DNA from: Fistularia commersonii
Taxonomy: Eukaryota > Chordata > Actinopteri > Syngnathiformes > Fistulariidae
Direction: 5' to 3'
NCBI GenBank assembly: GCA_037954325.1
Contig: JBBMNZ010000036.1
Location: 1,822,001 to 1,886,000 of the forward strand
Length of the DNA stretch: 64,000 bases
Shown here: piece by piece, positions 57,544 through 64,000 of the stretch
How positions within the stretch are numbered: the first letter of the stretch is position 1
Layout: each line of letters opens with the position of its first letter
Program-made: the position numbers and the translations under genes
Notes under the pieces: model-generated
The model's database searches: none
What the model was told of the DNA's origin: nothing
The model's input: the letters and a program-made list of their open reading frames with translations, nothing else

Positions 57544-60500
57544 ATGGGCGATGCTCTGATGGCCGAGTTCGGGAAGGCTGCCCCTTTCCTGAGGAAGTCG
57601 GAGAAGGAACGTCTGGAAGCCCAGACCAGAGCCTTCGACATAAAGACCGAATGCTTCGTGGTGGACGAGAAGGAGGAGTATGTGAAGGGGAAAATCCAGA
57701 GCAAGGACGGAGGCACGGTGACCGTCAAAAAGGATGACGGAACGACGGTCAGCGTGAAGGAGGCGGACGTCCACCCGCAGAACCCGCCGAAATTCGATAA
57801 AATCGAAGACATGGCGATGTTCACCTTCCTGCACGAACCCGCGGTTCTGTTCAACCTGAAGGAGCGATACGCCGCCTGGATGATCTACACCTACTCGGGC
57901 CTCTTCTGCGTCACCGTCAATCCCTACAAGTGGCTCCCTGTCTACGATGCCGAGGTGGTGGCGGCTTACCGGGGGAAGAAGAGGACTGAGGCGCCGCCTC
58001 ACATCTTCTCCATCTCCGATAACGCCTACCAGTACATGCTGACCGACCGAGAGAACCAGTCCGTCCTCATCACCGGAGAATCCGGAGCGGGTAAGACTGT
58101 AAACACCAAGAGGGTCATCCAGTATTTTGCCAGCATCGCTGCTGTTGGCGGCAGCAAAAAAGACACCAGTAAAGGAACGCTGGAGGATCAAATCATCCAG
58201 GCCAACCCAGCACTGGAAGCCTTTGGTAACGCCAAAACTTTGAGGAACGACAACTCATCCCGATTCGGCAAGTTCATCCGGATCCACTTCGGAACCAGCG
58301 GGAAGCTGTCGTCGGCCGACATCGAGACCTACCTGCTGGAGAAGTCGCGTGTGACCTTTCAGCTTAAGGCCGAGCGGAACTACCACATCTTCTACCAGAT
58401 TCTGTCCAACGAAAAGCCCGAGCTCCTGGATATGCTGTTAATCACCAACAACCCGTACGACTACTCTTACATCTCCCAAGGAGAGGTGACGGTCGCCTCC
58501 ATCAACGACTCGGAGGAGCTCATGGCCACTGACAGCGCCTTCGATGTGCTGGGCTTCACTCCGGAGGAGAAGATGGCCGTCTACAAACTGACCGGCGCCA
58601 TCATGCACTACGGTAACATGAAGTTCAAGCAGAAGCAGCGCGAGGAACAGGCTGAGCCCGACGGGACCGAGGCTGCGGATAAATCGGCCTATCTGATGGG
58701 GCTGAACTCGGCGGACCTCATCAAGGGACTCTGTCATCCTAGAGTCAAGGTTGGAAATGAGTACGTGACCAAGGGCCAAAGCGTGGACCAAGTCTACTAC
58801 GCCATCGGCGCTCTGGCGAAATCCGTGTACGAAAAAATGTTCAACTGGATGGTAGTGAGAATCAACCAGTCCTTGGACACCAAACAGCACCGGCAGTACT
58901 TTATAGGGGTGCTGGACATCGCCGGCTTCGAGATCTTCGATTTTAACACTTTCGAACAGCTGTGCATCAACTTCACCAACGAGAAACTGCAGCAGTTTTT
59001 CAACCATCACATGTTCGTCCTGGAGCAGGAGGAGTACAAGAAGGAGGGCATCGACTGGGAGTTCATCGACTTCGGAATGGACTTGCAAGCTTGCATCGAT
59101 CTGATCGAGAAGCCGCTGGGGATCATGTCCATTCTGGAGGAAGAATGTATGTTTCCCAAAGCCAGCGACCAAACCTTCAAGTCCAAACTGTATGACAACC
59201 ACCTGGGCAAGAACAAAATGTTCGAGAAGCCGAGGCCCGCGAAGGGGAAAGCAGAGGCTCACTTTGCTCTTGTTCACTACGCCGGCACCGTAGACTACAA
59301 CATCAGCGGCTGGCTGGTCAAAAACAAAGATCCCCTCAACGAAACTGTCGTCGGGCTCTATCAGAAATCCTCCCTCAAGCTTCTGAGCTTGCTGTTTTCG
59401 AGTTATGCCGGAGCCGACGGCGGCGACAAGGGGAGCGGCAAAGGAGCGAAGAAGAAGGGCTCCTCGTTCCAAACGGTGTCGGCTCTTCACAGGGAAAACC
59501 TGAACAAGCTCATGACGAACCTCAAGACGACGCATCCCCACTTCGTCCGCTGTCTGATTCCCAACGAGAGGAAAACGCCGGGCGTGATGGACAACTGCCT
59601 CGTCATGCATCAGCTGCGCTGCAACGGCGTTCTGGAAGGGATCAGGATCTGCAGAAAGGGTTTCCCCAACAGAGTTCTCTACGGGGACTTCAAGCAGCGG
59701 TACAGGATCCTGAACGCCTCTGCCATCCCCGAAGGTCAGTTCATCGACTGCAAGAAAAGCGCCGAGAAGTTGCTGGGGTCTCTGGACATCGACCACACCC
59801 AGTACAAGTTCGGCCACACGAAGGTTTTCTTCAAAGCGGGCCTGCTGGGCACCCTGGAGGAGATGCGAGACGAGCAACTCTCTCGAATCATCACCAGGAT
59901 CCAGGCAAATGCCCGGGGACTGCTGATGAGGGCGGAGTACACGAGGCTGGTGGAGCGCAGAGATGCCCTCATGGTCGTCCAGTGGAACCTTCGATCCTTC
60001 CTGGGCGTGAAGAACTGGCCCTGGATGAAGCTCTTCTTCAAAATCAAACCCCTGCTGAAGAGCGCGGAGTCTGAGAAGGAGATGGCAAACATGAAGGATG
60101 AGTTCAACAAGCTGAAGGAAGCTTTGGAGAAATCCGAAACGCGACGGAAGGAACTGGAGGAGAAAATCGTGACTCTTCTCCAAGAGAAGAACGACTTGAC
60201 GCTGCAAATTCAGTCCGAACAGGACACGCTGACCGACGCCGAGGAGCGTTGCGAGCAGCTCATAAAGAGTAAAATTCAGTTGGAGGCCAAACTGAAAGAG
60301 ATGACGGAGCGACTGGAGGATGAGGAAGAGCTCAATGCCGACCTCACGTCTAAGAAACGGAAGCTGGAAGACGAATGCTCGGAGTTGAAGAAAGACATAG
60401 ATGATCTCGAGCTGACTTTGGCCAAGGTCGAGAAGGAGAAGCACGCCACCGAGAACAAGGTGAAAAACCTCACGGAGGAAATGGCCTCTCAGGACGAGAA

Positions 60501-63345
60501 CATCATCAAGCTGACCAAAGAGAAGAGGGCCCTGCAGGAAGCTCACCAGCAGACACTGGATGACCTTCAGAGCGAGGAGGACAAAGCCAACAGCTTGACG
60601 AAAGCAAAAACCAAGCTGGAGCAGCAGGTGGACGATCTGGAGGGATCCTTGGAGCAAGAGAAGAAGGTCAGGATGGACCTGGAGCGCTCAAAGAGGAAGC
60701 TGGAAGGAGACCTGAAACTAACTCAGGAGAGTTTGATGGACGTAGAGAACGACAAGCAGCAGCTGGAGGAAAAGCACAAGAAGAAAGACTTTGAGATCGC
60801 TCAGATCAACTCCAGACTGGAGGACGAGCAGGTCGCTTCGACTCAGCTGCAGAAGAAACTGAAAGAGAACCAGGCCAGGATCGAGGAGCTGGAGGAGGAG
60901 CTCGACGCCGAGCGAGCCGCCAGAGCCAAAGTCGAGAAGCAGCGCTCGGATCTTTCCCGCGAGCTGGAGGACATCAGCGAGCGCCTGGAGGAGGCGGGCG
61001 GCGCCACGTCGACTCAAGTGGAGCTGAATAAGAAGAGGGACGCCGAGTTTCAGAAGCTACGACGCGAGCTGGAGGAATCCACCCTCCAGCACGAGTCCAC
61101 CGCCGCCTCCCTGAGGAAGAAGCACGCGGACAGCGTGGCGGAACTGGGCGAGCAGATCGACAACCTGCAGCGGGTAAAACAGAAGCTGGAGAAGGAAAAG
61201 AGCGAGCTGAAGCTGGAGCTGGATGACTTGTCCTCCAACATGGAGAGCGTGGTGAAGAACAAGTCCAACATTGAGAAGATGAGTCGAACCATGGAGGACA
61301 ATATGAACGAGTACAAGAGCAAGTACGAGGAGGCTCAAAGAAGCGTCAATGACATGACGACCCAGAGGGCCAAACTGCTGACGGAGAACGGCGAGCTGGG
61401 ACGTCAGCTGGAGGAGAAAGAGTGTCTGATCTCACAGCTGACCAGGGGGAAGAACTCGTGCAAACAGCAGCTGGAGGATCTCCATCGACAACTGGAAGAG
61501 GAAGTCAAGGCGAAGAACGCGCTCGCCCACGCCGTGCAGTCCGCTCGCCACGACTGCGACCTGCTCCGGGAGCAGTTCGAAGAGGAGCAGGAGGCCAAGG
61601 CCGAGCTGCAGAGAGCTCTGTCCAAATCCAATTCCGAGGTCTCGGCGTGGAGGGCAAAGTATGAAACCGACGGGATACAGAGGACAGAGGAGTTAGAGGA
61701 GGCGAAGAAGAAGTTGGTCCAGAGACTCCAGGAGGCAGAGGAGGCCATCGAGGCGGTGAACGCAAAGTGTTCGTCCCTGGAGAAAACCAAACACCGTTTG
61801 CAGAATGAGATCGAAGACCTGATGCTGGACCTCGAGAGATCCAACGCGGCGTCCGCAGCTCTGGACAAAAAGCAGCGGACCTTCGATAAAGTCGTGGCCG
61901 AGTGGAAACAGAAGTTTGAGGAGTCGCAATGCGAGCTGGAGGCGTCTCAGAAGGAGGCTCGATCTCTGAGCACCGAGCTCTTCAAATTGAGGAACGCCTA
62001 CGAGGAGTCCCTGGACCAGCTGGAGACCATGAAGAGGGAAAACAAGAACCTGCAGGAGGAGATTTCCGACCTCACCGATCAGCTCGGCGAGGGCGGCAGG
62101 AGCGCTCACGAGCTGGAGAAGATCCGCAAGCAGCTCGAGCAAGAGAAGGCCGAGCTGCAGTCGGCTCTGGAGGAAGCGGAAGGCTCCTTGGAACACGAGG
62201 AGAGCAAGATTCTCCGAGGCCAGCTGGAGTTCAATCAGTTCAAGGCCGACATGGAGAGGAAGCTCGCGGAGAAGGACGAGGAAATGGAGCAAGCCAAGAG
62301 GAACTACCAGCGAATGGTCGAGTCCCTTCAAACGTCCATTGAATCTGAAACCAGAAGCCGCAACGAGGCCCTGAGAGTCAAGAAGAAGATGGAAGGTGAC
62401 CTGAATGAGATGGAGATCCAGCTCAGCCAAGCCAACAGGCAGGCGGCTGATGCCCAGAAACAGCTGAAGAGCCTTCAAGCGTTTCTGAAGGACACTCAGC
62501 TGCAGTTGGACGACGCGCAGCACGGCAACGACGACCTGAGGGAGAACATCGGACTCCTGGAACGCAGAAACAACCTCCTCCAGGCCGAGCTGGAGGAGGT
62601 GAGGGCCGCCCTGGAACAGACGGAGAGGAGTCGCAAACTGGCCGAGCAGGAGCTGACCGACGCCATGGAGCGAATGCAGCTCCTCCACTCCCAGAACACC
62701 GGGCTGATCAACCAGAAGAAGAAGCACGAGGCGGACCTGCTCAGCATGCAGAACGAGATGGAGGAGGCCATACAGGAGAACCGCAACGCCGAGGAAAAGG
62801 CAAAGAAAGCCATCACGGACGCGGCCATGATGGCCGAGGAGCTGAAGAAAGAGCAGGACACCAGCGCTCACCTGGAGCGCATGAAGAAAAACATGGAGCA
62901 AACCATCAAGGACCTGCAGCACCGTCTGGACGAGGCAGAGCAGATCGCGATGAAAGGCGGCAAGAAGCAAGTACAGAAACTGGAAGCTCGTATCAAAGAT
63001 TTGGAGAACGAGTTGGAGGCCGAGCAGAAGAGGGGAACGGAGTCCGTCAAGGGCGTTCGCAAGTACGAGCGTCGCATCAAGGAGCTGAGCTACCAGACCG
63101 AGGAGGACCGCAAGAACATGGCTCGCCTCCAGGACCTGGTGGACAAGCTGCAGCTGAAGGTGAAGTCCTACAAGCATACCGCCGAGGAGGCCGAGGAGGC
63201 GGCCAACACCAACATGGCCAAGTTCCGCAAGCTGCAGCACGAGCTGGAGGAGGCCGAGGAGAGGGCCGACATCGCAGAGTCACAGCTGAACAAGCTGAGG
63301 GCCAAGACCAGGGACGGGTCGTCCAAGAAAGCTCTGGACGATTGA
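57544..63345 (+). CDS. Intronless cardiac/slow-type sarcomeric myosin heavy chain
   Basis: One uninterrupted frame of 1933 residues from ATG (cacgaccATGG, a good Kozak context) to TGA, the normal length of a muscle myosin II heavy chain. Visible in order: SH3-like N-terminus; P-loop GESGAGKT at 178-185; switch I NDNSSRFGKF from 235; switch II DIAGFEIFDF from 458; lysine-rich loop 2 (GKGAKKKG); reactive-cysteine helix with Cys 693 and 703; FGHTKVFFKAG; light-chain-binding neck; the junction proline near 836; then about 1095 residues of heptad-repeat rod ending KKALDD. The start (MAEFGKAAPFLRKSEKERLE) and neck (RIITRIQANARG) resemble MYH6/MYH7 rather than fast skeletal myosins. Vertebrate sarcomeric MYH genes normally have nearly 40 exons, so complete absence of introns points to a retrogene. 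No frameshift, stop or missing catalytic motif is seen, and codon use is GC-rich. Long antisense frames over it are shadows. Confidence 0.95.
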   Translation: MGDALMAEFGKAAPFLRKSEKERLEAQTRAFDIKTECFVVDEKEEYVKGKIQSKDGGTVTVKKDDGTTVSVKEADVHPQNPPKFDKIEDMAMFTFLHEPAVLFNLKERYAAWMIYTYSGLFCVTVNPYKWLPVYDAEVVAAYRGKKRTEAPPHIFSISDNAYQYMLTDRENQSVLITGESGAGKTVNTKRVIQYFASIAAVGGSKKDTSKGTLEDQIIQANPALEAFGNAKTLRNDNSSRFGKFIRIHFGTSGKLSSADIETYLLEKSRVTFQLKAERNYHIFYQILSNEKPELLDMLLITNNPYDYSYISQGEVTVASINDSEELMATDSAFDVLGFTPEEKMAVYKLTGAIMHYGNMKFKQKQREEQAEPDGTEAADKSAYLMGLNSADLIKGLCHPRVKVGNEYVTKGQSVDQVYYAIGALAKSVYEKMFNWMVVRINQSLDTKQHRQYFIGVLDIAGFEIFDFNTFEQLCINFTNEKLQQFFNHHMFVLEQEEYKKEGIDWEFIDFGMDLQACIDLIEKPLGIMSILEEECMFPKASDQTFKSKLYDNHLGKNKMFEKPRPAKGKAEAHFALVHYAGTVDYNISGWLVKNKDPLNETVVGLYQKSSLKLLSLLFSSYAGADGGDKGSGKGAKKKGSSFQTVSALHRENLNKLMTNLKTTHPHFVRCLIPNERKTPGVMDNCLVMHQLRCNGVLEGIRICRKGFPNRVLYGDFKQRYRILNASAIPEGQFIDCKKSAEKLLGSLDIDHTQYKFGHTKVFFKAGLLGTLEEMRDEQLSRIITRIQANARGLLMRAEYTRLVERRDALMVVQWNLRSFLGVKNWPWMKLFFKIKPLLKSAESEKEMANMKDEFNKLKEALEKSETRRKELEEKIVTLLQEKNDLTLQIQSEQDTLTDAEERCEQLIKSKIQLEAKLKEMTERLEDEEELNADLTSKKRKLEDECSELKKDIDDLELTLAKVEKEKHATENKVKNLTEEMASQDENIIKLTKEKRALQEAHQQTLDDLQSEEDKANSLTKAKTKLEQQVDDLEGSLEQEKKVRMDLERSKRKLEGDLKLTQESLMDVENDKQQLEEKHKKKDFEIAQINSRLEDEQVASTQLQKKLKENQARIEELEEELDAERAARAKVEKQRSDLSRELEDISERLEEAGGATSTQVELNKKRDAEFQKLRRELEESTLQHESTAASLRKKHADSVAELGEQIDNLQRVKQKLEKEKSELKLELDDLSSNMESVVKNKSNIEKMSRTMEDNMNEYKSKYEEAQRSVNDMTTQRAKLLTENGELGRQLEEKECLISQLTRGKNSCKQQLEDLHRQLEEEVKAKNALAHAVQSARHDCDLLREQFEEEQEAKAELQRALSKSNSEVSAWRAKYETDGIQRTEELEEAKKKLVQRLQEAEEAIEAVNAKCSSLEKTKHRLQNEIEDLMLDLERSNAASAALDKKQRTFDKVVAEWKQKFEESQCELEASQKEARSLSTELFKLRNAYEESLDQLETMKRENKNLQEEISDLTDQLGEGGRSAHELEKIRKQLEQEKAELQSALEEAEGSLEHEESKILRGQLEFNQFKADMERKLAEKDEEMEQAKRNYQRMVESLQTSIESETRSRNEALRVKKKMEGDLNEMEIQLSQANRQAADAQKQLKSLQAFLKDTQLQLDDAQHGNDDLRENIGLLERRNNLLQAELEEVRAALEQTERSRKLAEQELTDAMERMQLLHSQNTGLINQKKKHEADLLSMQNEMEEAIQENRNAEEKAKKAITDAAMMAEELKKEQDTSAHLERMKKNMEQTIKDLQHRLDEAEQIAMKGGKKQVQKLEARIKDLENELEAEQKRGTESVKGVRKYERRIKELSYQTEEDRKNMARLQDLVDKLQLKVKSYKHTAEEAEEAANTNMAKFRKLQHELEEAEERADIAESQLNKLRAKTRDGSSKKALDD

Positions 63346-63430
63346 GGAGGTCCGGCCGGAACGTCAGGTGAATTAAAAAAAACACAGTCTTACGTTTTAT
63401 TTTTCCTCTCTGGCAAACGGTGTTCATATG

Positions 63431-63436
63431 AATAAA
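63431..63436 (+). terminator. Myosin poly(A) signal
   Basis: AATAAA (atgaataaaaag) lies 86 bases after the myosin stop codon. It is the first such signal downstream on the plus strand. Confidence 0.6.
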
Positions 63437-64000
63437 AAGAAAACACGATTCGTAACTTGTCATTTGTCTATTTTTCAGGCTCCTGTTACCGGATGGTTGT
63501 TTCATCGGTGGTTCCAAGGCAGGAGTTCCTGGTCGTCATGCCGACCACAGTTTAAAGTTTATCCGATTGCGTAGCATCTGATTGGAATGTGTTGATTTCA
63601 GGCCGTGTTTGCCATCAAACTTCCTATTTGACTAAACAGTCTCAGTTAGTCATTCAGGAGATTAAATCCATACGTTAACTATTGTTTGAAATTATTTACT
63701 AAGCACATATTTTCATCATTTTTCACCTAATTTCTGCACGAAAACACAAATTAAAATCTTCCATGATCGAATATATGTAATTGATTTACTGATTGAATGT
63801 ATTCCTATGGTTTCAAAAACAGAGGTAACAATTGTGTTGTCATCATCTTAATAATGTGTTGAGAAAAAAGATGAGCACTGACGCAACCTGTCCGTCCCTT
63901 CTCTTCTCGTAATTATAATAATGATGATGATGATTATCATAATGACTTATATTCAGGAGTTCTTGAGTGGTAAGAAAATGCAAATAAATAAAATGCAGCA
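63437..64000. other. Intergenic downstream of the myosin gene
   Basis: AT-rich with a short GAT/AAT repeat near 63915-63945. The last 50 bases (gttcttgagtggtaag, ataaataaaatgcagca) vaguely resemble the LINE 3' tails seen elsewhere. No gene was recognised. Confidence 0.35.

Noticed and set aside
58438..63240. Long antisense open frames (739 and 515 codons) over the myosin gene
   Set aside because: They mirror the GC-rich, Leu/Glu/Lys-rich codons of the sense frame, have no family similarity and no splice or promoter context. They are shadow frames.

Overview
This is vertebrate, almost certainly teleost fish, nuclear DNA. Genes are split by GT-AG introns, long (CA/GT)n arrays are abundant, and the mobile elements are typical of fish genomes: an RTE-like LINE with (GAA)n tails, a Penelope-like element, hAT and pogo/Tigger fossils and a TA-flanked MITE. 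Nothing prokaryotic was seen (no operons, CRISPR or IS elements). All exon joins were derived by hand from splice sites, reading phase and remembered family resemblance; no database search was possible.

Layout. (1) 1-28 kb, minus strand: the 5' and motor-domain part of a KIF26-family kinesin, closest to KIF26A. Nine phase-compatible exons are resolved and the gene runs off the left edge. Its introns hold most of the repeats of the left half, and a CpG-rich block at 27.5-28 kb is the likely 5' end. (2) 28-33.9 kb: intergenic, with a hAT fossil, microsatellites and a possible small minus-strand gene ending at 30.97 kb. (3) 33.97-38.97 kb, plus strand: a complete ten-exon gene for the methylene-THF dehydrogenase/cyclohydrolase half of MTHFD1. 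It stops after 299 residues with a poly(A) signal directly behind, and no 10-formyl-THF synthetase exons follow. (4) 39-40.4 kb: a hAT remnant and a promoter-like block with a CRE. (5) 42.06-45.8 kb, minus strand: ZBTB25. (6) 49.3-53.98 kb, plus strand: ZBTB1, head to head with ZBTB25. (7) 57.54-63.35 kb, plus strand: an uninterrupted 1933-residue sarcomeric myosin heavy chain of the cardiac/slow (MYH6/MYH7) class, with no introns.

The order MTHFD1 > < ZBTB25 ZBTB1 > matches, as I recall it, the human 14q23 neighbourhood, so the block is conserved synteny. The genes do not form one pathway: a signalling kinesin, a folate enzyme, two BTB-zinc-finger nuclear factors and a muscle motor. The two most notable points are the synthetase-less MTHFD1-type gene and the intact intronless myosin heavy chain, which looks like a preserved retrogene. 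A third is that ZBTB1's first exon reads in frame into its BTB domain, predicting a 68-residue N-terminal extension.
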